Shown piece after piece: positions 33,513 to 41,378 of a stretch of 41,378 nucleotides of DNA. The stretch covers positions 1 through 41,378 of the forward strand of contig JAADEI010000037.1 in assembly GCA_013153515.1 (NCBI GenBank), given 5' to 3'. Below the pieces are notes generated by a model. It ran no database searches, was not told the origin of the DNA, and saw nothing but the letters and a program-made list of their open reading frames with translations. Source of the DNA: Chlorobiota bacterium (GTDB lineage: Bacteria; Bacteroidota; Bacteroidia; JAADEI01). Each line of letters opens with the position of its first letter. Position 1 is the stretch's first letter. The position numbers were made by a program, and so were the translations under genes.

Positions 33513-34268
33513 TTAATAATTAAATGGCACCTTGTTATACTTGTCTGGCACCTTAAATGGAAACCTCAATTTGTGATTTACTTTCACGGAAGTTTGCTTG
33601 ATATACAACTCCATTCCTTGAGTTTTCATATACCATTCAGCGGGCAACCGCACAACCCCATTCTTTAAATTCACTTCCTTGTAAGACTGTATATGCAATA
33701 CGTAGGATTCATCACTTCTCTGGGCATATACCCTGCTTAGAACAGTGTCCTTTACAGCAATCTGGTAAGTAACGCCTAATGCCGTGTCCACAAGCAGAAG
33801 GGAATCCTGAACAAGACGATATGTGTATCCTTGCGATGGAATGCTTCCCAGAAGCAACGAATTGACTATGTGATAGAAGTTTGATATGCCATATTTCCCC
33901 CCAAGACTGGTTATCTCGCCATAATACACCTGTTTGGCAAATTTGTTTAATACAAAGAAACTATCGGGACGAACAATTCCACGCATAACCTCTATGTTCA
34001 TAGGACCCAGAACAGAGAACCACAGGATTGAATCCCGTTTATATCTAACCAAAACAGACACGCTCTGTTTCTCCGAACCACTGCTTATTGTAACCCTCAG
34101 TTTCTCTTGAAGTGTATTGATTTTTTGAGTTCTGTTTTCAATGGTTGTAACTATGGGCATTAAAGATTCTCTGCGTGCTTCCTCCTTCTGCTTGCCTTTA
34201 AAAATTTTTTTAAGTGCTCCGCATGAAGAAAGCATAATAATTCCCAGAAGTATGGTTACCAGCCTCAC
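33513..34268 (-). CDS. DUF4292 family lipoprotein
   Basis: This 251-residue lipoprotein (lipobox IMLSSC, Cys16) fits the Bacteroidota DUF4292 family: a run TIENRTQKINTLQEKLRVTI, then SVSVLVRYKRDSILWFSVLG, PMNIEVMRGIVRPDSFFVL and NKFAKQVYYGEI. The fold is thought to resemble LolA/LolB-type lipid-binding half barrels, but no function is established. The start overlaps the stop of the TPR lipoprotein by 4 bases, and the EnvC-like gene follows after 5 bases; a TPR protein, DUF4292 and M23 peptidase in this order is, as far as I recall, a conserved arrangement in Bacteroidota. Confidence 0.85.
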   Translation of the reverse strand: MRLVTILLGIIMLSSCGALKKIFKGKQKEEARRESLMPIVTTIENRTQKINTLQEKLRVTISSGSEKQSVSVLVRYKRDSILWFSVLGPMNIEVMRGIVRPDSFFVLNKFAKQVYYGEITSLGGKYGISNFYHIVNSLLLGSIPSQGYTYRLVQDSLLLVDTALGVTYQIAVKDTVLSRVYAQRSDESYVLHIQSYKEVNLKNGVVRLPAEWYMKTQGMELYIKQTSVKVNHKLRFPFKVPDKYNKVPFNY

Positions 34269-36055
34269 TCCTCAATAAGTTTTCGCTCTTGAATTTTCCG
34301 TTCCAATCGCTCTTTATCTCCGCCTTTCTCAAGGGCTTTTTGCCAGTATTCCACTGCTCCGTCTATGTCTCCCAATTTATATAGAATGTCGCCATAGTGT
34401 TCAAGGACTTCGGCGGATTGGTCTCCCCCGTTGGCAAGGGACTTCTCAATCCATTTCTTGGCTTCTTTTATTTTTCCCATTTTATATAACACCCAACCGT
34501 AAGTGTCCAGAAACGACGGGTTGTTTGGGTCTTGCCTAATTGCTTTCTTAATTAAAGCAAGGGCTTTATCAAGGTCTCTGCTCCTTAGGGAAAGGTAATA
34601 TGCGTAGTTATTCATTGCCACAGCGTCAGCAATGCCTTCCCGTAACATTTGTTCAAACAAGGAATCTGACTTGGCATAGTCTCCAAGCCAATAGTAACTG
34701 TCTGCCACTATTTGCATAACTGGTTGCCTCAATTGACTGAATTCTCCTGTTAGACGGATAATGTCCAGCAGGTTCTCGCCGTGCGTAATGGCACAAATGT
34801 AATTTTTCAATTGATAGCAAGTGAATGTTCCGAACCATAGTAGCATGGGTTGGTCAGGGAATAATTCCAGAGCCCGTTCTATGTAGTGCTTTGCAGAATC
34901 GTATTCCTTCCTGTCAAGATGGATGGTTATGATTTGTTGCCATAAAGGCAATTGGACATCATTCACTTTCAAGGCTCGCTTATACATTATCAACGCAAGG
35001 GAATCCTCACCCCACAGGCTTAGCAGGTCGCCAGCCACCGCCAACGGCATAAACTGGTCTTTGTATTTATCTGCAAGGGCTTCAGAGATTGAGATTATAT
35101 GGCTTGTGTCTAAGTCTTCTTTCAGGTTGTCGTTTATGTATTTGAAAAGAAAAGTTGCTTTCTCATCGGCTTCCGAATTGCTATCGTTGATATACTTAAT
35201 CAATGTTGCGGTTAGACTGTCGTATTCCTTCTGATTCCTGTATATCTCAGCCAAATGCAGGTATAGATATGGATAATCAGGATTTTTTTCTTTCCATTGC
35301 TTAATAAGGGTTCGTGCCTCTTGATATTTCCCCTCGTTGATGAGCAAGTCCAGCAATAGTTTAAATGCGTCGTCTGGCGGATGCGGGCTCTCAACTGCCC
35401 GTTTCAACACTATCATAGCAGAATCTTTCTTGCCAGCCAGATAATACAGCCTTGCCAGTTGGACAAGGGCTTCTGGGTCATCACCCCTCCACTTAACAAC
35501 CCGTCTGTAATACTTAATTGCTTTGTTCCATTCCTCCCTTTCTTGAAGCAATTGCAAAAGCGGTTCGTAGAGATATATATCGTTTGGGTCCTGCTCAATA
35601 GCCCGTTCAAATGCCCCTATAGCACAGTTATATTTCTCCATGTGCATGCAAATAATGCCAAGGTTCTGCCAATACCATTTGTTGGTAGAGTCTATTTTAA
35701 CTGCTTTGACAGCATATTCAAGGGCGTCGTCAAGGCGTCCAGCACCGAAGTATAGTTTAGATAGAAGATACATTGCCCCGCTATTGTATGGGTCTTTGTC
35801 CAGAGCCCGCCGTGCATTGTAATAACTCTCCTTATAGTTCTCAAGGGAATAGTCTTTAACGGCATCAACAAGGAATCGTCGGGACATAAAACTGTCCCTC
35901 TCCTCTTGTTCTGCTTTATTATAGGAAACGGCGAACTGTTGGGCAGACTTACTACCACCACAACCCACCAAACTCACGACAGAAACAATAAACAAACCAA
36001 TTATTCCCAAACGGAATAAGGACCTAATATCAACCTGTCCATTTTTCTTTTCCAT
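34265..36055 (-). CDS. Large TPR-repeat lipoprotein
   Basis: This 596-residue protein has a lipoprotein signal (FIVSVVSLVGCGG, Cys32) and tetratricopeptide repeats over almost its whole length, about ten units. Clear ones are PYNSGAMYLLSKLYFGAGRL, DALEYAVKAVKIDSTNKWYW and, near the end, PNNPSFLDTYGWVLYKMGKI and AEVLEHYGDILYKLGDIDGA. Such TPR lipoproteins act as scaffolds for envelope complexes. Its start lies 55 bases inside the nucleotidylyltransferase gene; a GTG at 36034 would still overlap and keep a signal. It is followed by, and overlaps, the DUF4292 lipoprotein gene. Confidence 0.88.
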   Translation of the reverse strand: MEKKNGQVDIRSLFRLGIIGLFIVSVVSLVGCGGSKSAQQFAVSYNKAEQEERDSFMSRRFLVDAVKDYSLENYKESYYNARRALDKDPYNSGAMYLLSKLYFGAGRLDDALEYAVKAVKIDSTNKWYWQNLGIICMHMEKYNCAIGAFERAIEQDPNDIYLYEPLLQLLQEREEWNKAIKYYRRVVKWRGDDPEALVQLARLYYLAGKKDSAMIVLKRAVESPHPPDDAFKLLLDLLINEGKYQEARTLIKQWKEKNPDYPYLYLHLAEIYRNQKEYDSLTATLIKYINDSNSEADEKATFLFKYINDNLKEDLDTSHIISISEALADKYKDQFMPLAVAGDLLSLWGEDSLALIMYKRALKVNDVQLPLWQQIITIHLDRKEYDSAKHYIERALELFPDQPMLLWFGTFTCYQLKNYICAITHGENLLDIIRLTGEFSQLRQPVMQIVADSYYWLGDYAKSDSLFEQMLREGIADAVAMNNYAYYLSLRSRDLDKALALIKKAIRQDPNNPSFLDTYGWVLYKMGKIKEAKKWIEKSLANGGDQSAEVLEHYGDILYKLGDIDGAVEYWQKALEKGGDKERLERKIQERKLIEE

Positions 36056-36999
36056 ACCGAATTTTCTCCAATTACGCTATGATTAGCAACAATGTTTTCA
36101 ATCTTGCAGTTCTCTAAAACAACGGATTCCTTAAGAACACTATTGTCAATCTGCGTGCCTTCCTCTATGGCAGTATGCGGTCCTATTACAGAATCTTCAA
36201 TGTGGACATATGGACCTATATAAACGGGATTAATGATAGTGCAGTTTTTCAGTATGGCATCCTTGCTTATGTGTGTTCCCTCCTCTGTCAAAATGGTTTT
36301 CAGGGCGTTTAGTAATAATTTGTGATTTCCTGTATCCAACCATTGGGACACGGGCAGGGCAACCAATTTCAAACCCTCTTTAACCATCATTTCAAGGGCA
36401 TCGGTCAACTGGAATTCGTTGCCTTTTCCACGAATATTGTTTTCAATCAAATGTTCAATGTGTTTTTTCAGAACCTGTCCCTCCCGAACGTAATAGACTC
36501 CGATTATTGCTTTATGTGAAATGGGCGTGTCGGGCTTTTCTACCATACCAGTTATAATGCCTTCTTGGTCTGTGAGCACCACTCCATAGGAAGAAGGATC
36601 CTCAACACGATAAGTCCATATTGCCCCATCTGCTTCAGGCAAGACATACTGCGATGGCTTGAAAATAGTGTCTCCAAAGGCGATCATGACAGGACCGTTG
36701 AGCAGGTCGCCAGCCTGATAGATAGCGTGAGCAGTGCCCTCAGCCTTCTCCTGAACCCTTATGTGCACATTAACTTCACTGCCGACAACAGATTCAACAA
36801 TTTGCGGGATCAGGGAAGTGTCTTGCCACGGCGAAACGACAAACACTACATTATCCGGCTTACCACTTATCTTATGCAATGTTTCCATCAGTCGTGCTAC
36901 CACTGGTTTCCCGGCAACAGGGAACAGTGGTTTAGGTCGTGAGAGACTGTGTGGGCGAAGTCGCTTGCCCTTCCCAGCAATAGGAATAATCCAATTCAC
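36001..36999 (-). CDS. Sugar-phosphate nucleotidylyltransferase with left-handed beta-helix tail
   Basis: This enzyme activates a sugar 1-phosphate with a nucleoside triphosphate. The N-terminal Rossmann part has the signature IPIAGKGKRLRPHSLSRPKP, then PVAGKPVV, a conserved IAFGDTIF (metal-binding Asp) and GMVEKPDTP. The last third contains hexapeptide repeats (KDAILKNCTIINPVYIGPYV, HIEDSVIGPHTAIEEGTQID). It resembles GlmU or RmlA-type enzymes, but the sugar cannot be told. I prefer the GTG at 36999 (332 residues), which places the start 7 bases after the dut stop and matches the usual N-terminus; an ATG at 37068 would add 23 residues and overlap dut by 62 bases. Confidence 0.85.
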   Translation of the reverse strand: MNWIIPIAGKGKRLRPHSLSRPKPLFPVAGKPVVARLMETLHKISGKPDNVVFVVSPWQDTSLIPQIVESVVGSEVNVHIRVQEKAEGTAHAIYQAGDLLNGPVMIAFGDTIFKPSQYVLPEADGAIWTYRVEDPSSYGVVLTDQEGIITGMVEKPDTPISHKAIIGVYYVREGQVLKKHIEHLIENNIRGKGNEFQLTDALEMMVKEGLKLVALPVSQWLDTGNHKLLLNALKTILTEEGTHISKDAILKNCTIINPVYIGPYVHIEDSVIGPHTAIEEGTQIDNSVLKESVVLENCKIENIVANHSVIGENSVWKRKMDRLILGPYSVWE

Positions 37000-37006
37000 G
37001 TCGTCA

Positions 37007-37456
37007 TTATTTAAATCCAGTGTGTCCAAACCCTCCTTCCCCTCGGTCTGAATCAGCCAATTGTTCAACAGGAACCCATTCTATTCGGGCAATCGGACAC
37101 AGCACCAATTGTGCTATTCGTTCTCCATCTTCAATAACTTGCTCCTCCTGAGAAAGATTGATTACGATGATTTTTATTTCCCCCCGGTAGTCTGAATCAA
37201 TTGTTCCGGGCGTGTTAAGCAGAGTTATTCCCTTTTTGAGAGCCATTCCGCTCCGTGGTCTAACCTGAATTTCATACCCTTCCGGAATCTCTACGTATAA
37301 TCCCGTTGGAACAAGTGCTCTTTCCAGCGGTCTTAACTTAATGGGCTCATCAAGGTTGGCTCGCACATCAACCCCCGAACTGCCCAAGGTTTTATACTCA
37401 GGCAAAGGATGTTTTGACTTGTTTATAATCCTTACTTTGACTTTCTCTTTCGCCAT
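37007..37456 (-). CDS. dut: dUTP diphosphatase
   Basis: This 149-residue enzyme hydrolyses dUTP to dUMP, keeping uracil out of DNA and feeding thymidylate synthesis. All five trimeric dUTPase motifs are present: [10 protein letters not shown] (motif 1), [10 protein letters not shown] (2), [15 protein letters not shown] (3), GERIAQLVL (4) and [11 protein letters not shown] (5, the C-terminal arm). The ATG at 37456 begins [10 protein letters not shown]; the frame is open further up to 37561, but that part lies inside icd and does not match the family. It follows icd after 19 bases. Confidence 0.95.
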   Translation of the reverse strand: MAKEKVKVRIINKSKHPLPEYKTLGSSGVDVRANLDEPIKLRPLERALVPTGLYVEIPEGYEIQVRPRSGMALKKGITLLNTPGTIDSDYRGEIKIIVINLSQEEQVIEDGERIAQLVLCPIARIEWVPVEQLADSDRGEGGFGHTGFK

Positions 37457-37475
37457 CAATTGCCAAAAAATCTCT

Positions 37476-38765
37476 TTATACAGAACTTGTTTCCAGCACA
37501 GCATCCATATTCTTGATGATTGCGTCGCCGAATTCAGTAGTGCTAAGCAAAGTGGCTCCATCCATCAATCTGTGGAAGTCATAGGTAACCGTCTTGTCCA
37601 TAATTGTTTTTTCAAGGGCTTTGTGGATTAATTCAGCAGCCTTGTTCCAACCAAGATATTCAAACATCAAAGCCCCAGAAAGTATGATAGAAGACGGATT
37701 AACCTTATTGAGTCCGGCATATTTAGGAGCGGTTCCGTGAGTGGCTTCAAAAATGGCATATCCAGTGTCGTAGTTAATGTTTGCACCCGGTGCTATGCCT
37801 ATTCCACCGACGAGGGCTGCGGCGGCATCGGAAATGTAGTCTCCGTTTAGGTTAAGTGTAGCGATAACGCCAAATGCTTGTGGTCTGATGATGATTTGTT
37901 GAAGGAAGTTGTCAGCGATAAGGTCTTCAACGATAATCTTTCCGGCTTCCTCTGCTTCTTTTAGTGCGGCATCTGCTGCCTCCTTGCCCTTCTCCTCTTT
38001 GATTTTATCATATTGTCTCCAAGTGAATGTAACATCACCAAATTCTTCTTCTGCGACGTCATATCCCCAATTCCTGAAGGCACCTTCGGTATATTTCATA
38101 ATGTTTCCTTTATGCACCAGAGTAACCTTCTTAAAGCCATTTTCAAGGGCATATTGGATAGCCGATCTAACCAGTCGTTTACTACCCTCTTCGGACACAG
38201 GCTTTACGCCAATAGATGAACTTTCGGGAAATCTGATGGTCTTGACTCCCATTTCTTCAATCAAGAACTTAATTACTTTCTTAACTTCTGGCGTGTATGC
38301 CATCCATTCTATTCCGGCATAAATGTCTTCCGTGTTCTCCCTGAAAATAACCATATTAATTCCATCTGGTTTCTTTATTGGCGACGGAACACCCCTATAC
38401 CACCTTACTGGTCGCACACACGCATATAAATCAAGTATTTGCCGAAGGGCAACGTTCAATGAACGGAATCCTCCGCCAACAGGCGTGGTCAAAGGACCTT
38501 TAATTGCAACCAAATGTTCTTTAATCGTGTCTATTGTTTCTTGTGGTAGCCATTCACCGGTTTTCTTAAATGCCTCTTCGCCAGCAAGAACCTTCAGCCA
38601 TTCAATTTTCTTCTTTCCGCCATAAGCCTTTTCAACGGCGGCGTCAAACACCGGTTGGGCAGCCTTCCATATATCTTTCCCGATGCCATCTCCTTCAATG
38701 AACGGAATTATAGGGTTATCAGGCACTATCAACTTCCCTCCTTCTTTCCTTATCTTTTCTCCCAT
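37476..38765 (-). CDS. icd: NADP-dependent isocitrate dehydrogenase
   Basis: This 429-residue TCA-cycle enzyme oxidatively decarboxylates isocitrate to 2-oxoglutarate. Conserved parts include [33 protein letters not shown] (Ser102 matches Ser113 of E. coli, the AceK phosphorylation site), [27 protein letters not shown] and [12 protein letters not shown]. Lys348-Tyr349 in that last motif match the NADP-selecting pair of the E. coli enzyme, so NADP use is likely. The homology is to the bacterial homodimeric type and not the eukaryote-like one. It appears to head the 11-gene minus-strand run; a candidate -7 box lies 20 bases before the start. Confidence 0.96.
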   Translation of the reverse strand: MGEKIRKEGGKLIVPDNPIIPFIEGDGIGKDIWKAAQPVFDAAVEKAYGGKKKIEWLKVLAGEEAFKKTGEWLPQETIDTIKEHLVAIKGPLTTPVGGGFRSLNVALRQILDLYACVRPVRWYRGVPSPIKKPDGINMVIFRENTEDIYAGIEWMAYTPEVKKVIKFLIEEMGVKTIRFPESSSIGVKPVSEEGSKRLVRSAIQYALENGFKKVTLVHKGNIMKYTEGAFRNWGYDVAEEEFGDVTFTWRQYDKIKEEKGKEAADAALKEAEEAGKIIVEDLIADNFLQQIIIRPQAFGVIATLNLNGDYISDAAAALVGGIGIAPGANINYDTGYAIFEATHGTAPKYAGLNKVNPSSIILSGALMFEYLGWNKAAELIHKALEKTIMDKTVTYDFHRLMDGATLLSTTEFGDAIIKNMDAVLETSSV

Positions 38766-38784
38766 CGCTATTTGAATTTATATG

Positions 38785-38792
38785 CAAAGTTA
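38785..38792 (-). promoter_or_regulatory. Candidate -7 element upstream of icd
   Basis: The minus strand reads TAACTTTG, a full match to TAnnTTTG, in the 79-base gap between ftsX and icd. The leader would be about 13-15 bases. A TTTTG occurs upstream but only 10 bases away, too close for a -33 element, so the match is partial. Confidence 0.42.
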
Positions 38793-38844
38793 GGGCATAG
38801 CACAAAACCCCTTTCACCCTATTGAAAACCTTTGTGTGGCTCCA

Positions 38845-39705
38845 TCAATATAAATCTTCTATCCTCATTCTTAGGAATCGGATTACGGATACGAAAGTTG
38901 TCCCAACACTAACAAGAAAGCCAATAAGGAACAAGCCACCGGCGATTATTAACAACTCCCTTTCTCTATTTTTTATAAACACGGCAGCCTCCGGGAACAC
39001 GTTAATCAATTTGTAAACCACCAACCCAATTAGTAGAGAGGCAACCAGAAAACTGAGAATTGACAAAAGAACAGCCCTTCCCAATAAGGGTTTTATAATA
39101 AACCACCACGACGCACCTATCATTTGCATGTTTTTAATAATAAACCTGCGGGTATAAATGGCGAGCCTTAGTGTGCTATTGATAATAAGCACTGTTGCGA
39201 GCAATAATATCAATGTGAAAGACCCCAAAATCAGGATTCCTCGCTTAATGTAATCCTCAATCTGACTTATAAGTTGCGGGTTATAAATCACTTCCCTAAT
39301 AAAAGGAAAGCGAGCCTTCCACTCCCCAACCAACTCCTCAACCTTATCTAACGACACGTAATCTGCTTCAAGCCTCACTTCTATTACATCAGCCAAAGGG
39401 TTATATCCCAGCAACTCAGGGTCAATATCAGGCATAGGTTCCTTCAACAATTCAAGGGCTTTTTCTTTATCTATAAAGACAACTTCTTTCACATATTCCT
39501 GTTTTTTTAAGTAGTCATACAGGGCTTGGACTTTAGTGGAATCTGTTTCTGGATGCAGTTCAAGACTGACCACAATCTGTTCCTTTATGAACAATCCCAA
39601 TTCATAAGCGAAAAGAGAGACAAATGCGAGAAGACCCGCCAAGAAAAGCATCATTGTCATGCTCACGAATGCATAGAACCCACCATAGTTGCCCTTCGTA
39701 GACAT
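38845..39705 (-). CDS. ftsX: Cell-division permease-like protein FtsX
   Basis: This 286-residue inner-membrane protein has the FtsX arrangement: a first membrane segment (about 13-35), a periplasmic domain (about 40-150) with VVFIDKEKALELLKE, then three segments near 156-176, 210-232 and 250-275 and the FtsX C-terminal core (RRFIIKNMQMIGASWWFIIK). With FtsE it transmits ATP hydrolysis to periplasmic murein hydrolase activators at the division site. No ftsE is in the window, as is common in Bacteroidota where the genes are separated. The EnvC-like protein at 33507 is a natural partner candidate. A -7 box lies 8 to 15 bases before the start. Confidence 0.93.
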   Translation of the reverse strand: MSTKGNYGGFYAFVSMTMMLFLAGLLAFVSLFAYELGLFIKEQIVVSLELHPETDSTKVQALYDYLKKQEYVKEVVFIDKEKALELLKEPMPDIDPELLGYNPLADVIEVRLEADYVSLDKVEELVGEWKARFPFIREVIYNPQLISQIEDYIKRGILILGSFTLILLLATVLIINSTLRLAIYTRRFIIKNMQMIGASWWFIIKPLLGRAVLLSILSFLVASLLIGLVVYKLINVFPEAAVFIKNRERELLIIAGGLFLIGFLVSVGTTFVSVIRFLRMRIEDLY

Positions 39706-39712
39706 ATTATGT

Positions 39713-39720
39713 CAAAGATA
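39713..39720 (-). promoter_or_regulatory. Candidate -7 element directly upstream of ftsX
   Basis: The minus strand reads TATCTTTG, a full match to TAnnTTTG, only 7 bases before the ATG. Transcription would begin almost at the start codon, giving a very short or no leader. No TTTG is present at -33 spacing. Confidence 0.38.
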
Positions 39721-39804
39721 TGCAGTTGTTCCTTCTCGGAATTCTCATTTATTAATAAGGCAATTTTTCATAACTTCGTAGTGCAACTAAAAAATTCGTA
39801 CATT

Positions 39805-40233
39805 ATGAGAATGACGTTAAGAAGAGGCTGGGTCCTATCTGTTTTTGCTTTCTTTCTTATTACAGTTGGAACATCCTGTCATACATGGATCTGGCAACCG
39901 GTAAAGAAACGTATTGTTGGACAGTGGAAGCAAACCCCCATAGATAAGAACAAAAAATCTCACATTTGGGAATTTGATGGGTCTCAGATAACAATTTTTA
40001 GAGAGAGTGCTCCAGGAAGTGGTGTCTATGAGGTGATATATCAAACCTCTTACTCCATCAAGTTCACACCGCAAGGGCATGTCATCGTTGCTCCTCTCCC
40101 TCACGAAAACGGTCCCACCGAGTGGGCCATAATTGAACTCACTTCTCAAACACTCTATATTGCAAACAAGAAGTATTTGCCTGGAAATTACCATAACGGT
40201 AATTTGCAATTTGGATTCGTTCGCATTAAATAA
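39805..40233 (+). CDS. Small lipoprotein, lipocalin-like
   Basis: I place the start at the ATG at 39805 (142 residues); the frame is open upstream to 39526, but that part is the antisense of ftsX. The N-terminus is a lipoprotein signal (LSVFAFFLITVGTSC, Cys25). The mature part opens with IVGQWKQTPIDKNKKSHIWE and continues as short beta-strands (SYSIKFTPQGHVIVAPLP, TEWAIIELTSQTLYIANK), a pattern seen in lipocalin-like lipoproteins, where G-x-W is the family hallmark. No function can be assigned. It is divergent from ftsX and stands alone before the SRP RNA gene. Confidence 0.7.
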   Translation: MRMTLRRGWVLSVFAFFLITVGTSCHTWIWQPVKKRIVGQWKQTPIDKNKKSHIWEFDGSQITIFRESAPGSGVYEVIYQTSYSIKFTPQGHVIVAPLPHENGPTEWAIIELTSQTLYIANKKYLPGNYHNGNLQFGFVRIK

Positions 40234-40297
40234 TACATTTAAGATATATACATCTCTCAAGGGAACCTCCTTCTAAGAATCAATGTTTTTTTCTATT

Positions 40298-40395
40298 GGC
40301 AGGACCGCATAGCCAGCTCCTGCCGAATCCCCCAGGCCCGAAAGGGAGCAAGGGTAAGGCGGTTGAGCGGCTGGTGCGGAGCCCTGCCATTTTTT
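40298..40395 (+). ncRNA. ffs: Signal recognition particle RNA, small bacterial type
   Basis: The sequence folds as one long hairpin. The ends GGCAGG (40298) and CCTGCC (to 40388) pair, as do inner parts such as GCCAGC with GCTGGT. The tip carries the conserved SRP domain IV: the stem CCC-GAAA-GGG at 40337-40346 with the flanking AGCA internal-loop sequence, which binds Ffh. A run of six T follows at 40390-40395, suiting an intrinsic terminator. The size of about 91 bases is that of 4.5S-type RNAs. I place ends by pairing; the true 5' end may differ by a few bases. Confidence 0.9.
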
Positions 40396-40415
40396 CTTCT
40401 AATCTATTGAGCGAA

Positions 40416-40667
40416 ATGCCGGAAATAAAGGGAAAATCTTGGGGTTCATTAGTATTTATGTCTTTTTTATTGCTTCTTTCCTTCATCAACAACATATTTG
40501 GACAATGTGCTATGTGTAAGCTATCAGCGGAAACATCTATTCTTGAGGGCTCGGACAAAGCACTTACTTTAAATCTTGGTATAATCTATTTGTTTATCTT
40601 TCCTTACATACTGATTGTTATCTTATACTTCATTTATCGCAAATACTCAGCTAAAGACCACAGATGA
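40416..40667 (+). CDS. Small membrane protein with CxxC motif
   Basis: I take the ATG at 40416 as start (83 residues), since the longer open frame runs back through the SRP RNA. The product has a hydrophobic N-terminal segment (about 12-27, LVFMSFLLLLSFINNIF), then GQCAMCKLSAETS, and a second membrane segment (about 54-74, IIYLFIFPYILIVILYFI) ending in a basic tail RKYSAKDHR. Small proteins of this layout (QCAMC after a signal or anchor, then an IPYILI-like segment) are, as I recall, widespread in Bacteroidota and uncharacterised. The CxxC lacks the following histidine needed for heme c. Its stop overlaps the purN start by 4 bases. Confidence 0.75.
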   Translation: MPEIKGKSWGSLVFMSFLLLLSFINNIFGQCAMCKLSAETSILEGSDKALTLNLGIIYLFIFPYILIVILYFIYRKYSAKDHR

Positions 40668-41263
40668 ACAATCAGACTATTAGAATAGCTGTTCTCGCTT
40701 CAGGAAATGGAACCAATGCAGAAACCCTTATAAAGTATTTTAATTACTCTAATAGACATGGGAAAGTTGTGTTAGTAATTACTAACAGGAAAAAAGCTGG
40801 GGTTATCCAAAGAGCATCTAACTATGGTGTTCCAGTTGAATACATTCCGTCCTCTCAAATAGAAGAATTGCTTCTCCTTATTCTAAAGCAGTATAACATT
40901 GATTTTATTGCCTTAGCGGGTTTTTTGAAAAAGGTTCCAGAAAACGTTATCACGGAATACAGAAATAGAATAGTCAATCTACATCCGGCTCTACTACCTG
41001 CTTATGGCGGTAAAGGAATGTATGGGGAACATGTTTTCAAAGCCATTTTAAAGAACCAAGAAAACTTTAGTGGGATAACAATTCATCATGTCAACGAAGA
41101 ATATGACAAAGGAGAAATCATAGCACAATTCGTATTTCCTCTGAATCCCGGAGAAACTTTAGAAACTTTAGCAGAAAAGACCCACAAGGCAGAACACAGG
41201 TTTTATCCAATAGTCATTGACCTGCTCATAGCCCAACTTTTTCTCGGAACCGAACGCGGTTAG
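40664..41263 (+). CDS. purN: Phosphoribosylglycinamide formyltransferase
   Basis: This 199-residue enzyme transfers a formyl group from 10-formyltetrahydrofolate to GAR, step three of purine synthesis. Motifs are the phosphate loop LASGNGTNAE (11-20), the catalytic pair Asn105 and His107 in IVNLHPALLPAYGGKGMYG, and Asp148 in EEYDKGEIIAQ. The size is normal. It is likely co-translated with the small CxxC membrane protein. No other purine genes are in the window, so purN stands apart from the rest of the pathway here. Confidence 0.95.
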   Translation: MNNQTIRIAVLASGNGTNAETLIKYFNYSNRHGKVVLVITNRKKAGVIQRASNYGVPVEYIPSSQIEELLLLILKQYNIDFIALAGFLKKVPENVITEYRNRIVNLHPALLPAYGGKGMYGEHVFKAILKNQENFSGITIHHVNEEYDKGEIIAQFVFPLNPGETLETLAEKTHKAEHRFYPIVIDLLIAQLFLGTERG

Positions 41264-41287
41264 GAAACTGTTTTGTGGATAGTGGAT

Positions 41288-41378
41288 GGAGGGGTGCCCG
41301 AGCGGCCGAAGGGGTGCGCCTGGAGAGCGCAAGTACGGGTAACAGCCCGTACCGCGGGTTCGAATCCCGCCCCCTCCG
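41288..41378 (+). tRNA. tRNA-Ser (anticodon GGA)
   Basis: The acceptor stem GGAGGGG (41288-41294) pairs with CCCCTCC (41371-41377), with discriminator G at the last base of the window. The anticodon stem TGCGC/GCGCA closes the loop CTGGAGA, anticodon GGA. A long variable arm (TACGGG/CCCGTA) and a T-arm GCGGGTTCGAATCCCGC follow, as in class II tRNAs. Whether CCA is encoded lies beyond the window. Confidence 0.95.

Noticed and set aside
37457-37561. Longer start for dut
   Set aside because: It lies within the 3' end of icd, and the extra residues do not match dUTPases.
39526-39804. N-terminal extension of the small lipoprotein
   Set aside because: It is the antisense of ftsX and would hide the lipoprotein signal, which needs the start at 39805.
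40296-40415. N-terminal extension of the CxxC membrane protein
   Set aside because: This part is the SRP RNA gene; the start at 40416 gives a normal small membrane protein.
1-41378. CRISPR arrays, transposases, integrases, phage genes
   Set aside because: No regularly spaced repeats, no recombinase motifs and no terminal inverted repeats were seen on either strand.

Overview
The window looks like a chromosomal segment of a Bacteroidota bacterium. The evidence is two proteins with gliding-motility-type C-terminal domains (type B cargo of the type IX secretion system, T9SS), two PorP/SprF-like outer-membrane proteins, a GldH lipoprotein, DUF2851, DUF4292 and MbnP-type families, lipoprotein signals with SxC or GC lipoboxes, almost no Shine-Dalgarno sequences, and promoters of the TTTG-N19-TAnnTTTG type. 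LptD and KdsA show that the cell makes an LPS-bearing outer membrane. I cannot name a genus. There is no phage, transposon, CRISPR array or clear island boundary, and no gene-free stretch over 300 bases.

Layout. 1-3530: a cut TPR protein and a PTPS/QueD-like enzyme (minus strand), then holB-gldH-kdsA overlapping head to tail (plus). 3604-9439 (minus): a stalk-like secreted protein, a small protein with three CX12C units, lysine 6-aminotransferase and an M1 aminopeptidase lipoprotein, read from a consensus promoter at 9409-9439 and a possible second one near 7561. 9484-13569 (minus): SPOR-domain amidase, DUF2851 protein, and an MbnP-like lipoprotein paired with a MauG-type di-heme peroxidase. 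13554-15887 (plus): lptD, starting inside the amidase gene. 16087-23369 (plus): a T9SS cargo with SprB-like repeats, two related stalk-like proteins and a PorP/SprF protein. 23440-27686 (minus): a second cargo plus PorP/SprF pair facing the first.

27825-38765 (minus) is a tightly packed 11-gene run: icd, dut, sugar-phosphate nucleotidylyltransferase, TPR lipoprotein, DUF4292 lipoprotein, EnvC-like murein hydrolase activator, a lipoprotein, rarA, dapD, a prohibitin-like SPFH protein and an unrecognised small protein. 38845-39705 is ftsX. 39805-41378 (plus): a small lipoprotein, SRP RNA, a small CxxC membrane protein, purN and tRNA-Ser(GGA), which ends exactly at the window edge.

Themes: much of the window serves the cell envelope (LPS synthesis and export, peptidoglycan remodelling through FtsX, an EnvC-like protein and an amidase, and T9SS surface proteins), mixed with housekeeping genes. 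The least ordinary parts are the two facing cargo/PorP modules, the stalk module shared by three proteins, the MbnP/di-heme peroxidase pair, the triplicated CX12C protein and a sharp base-composition change inside the 1089-residue cargo gene.
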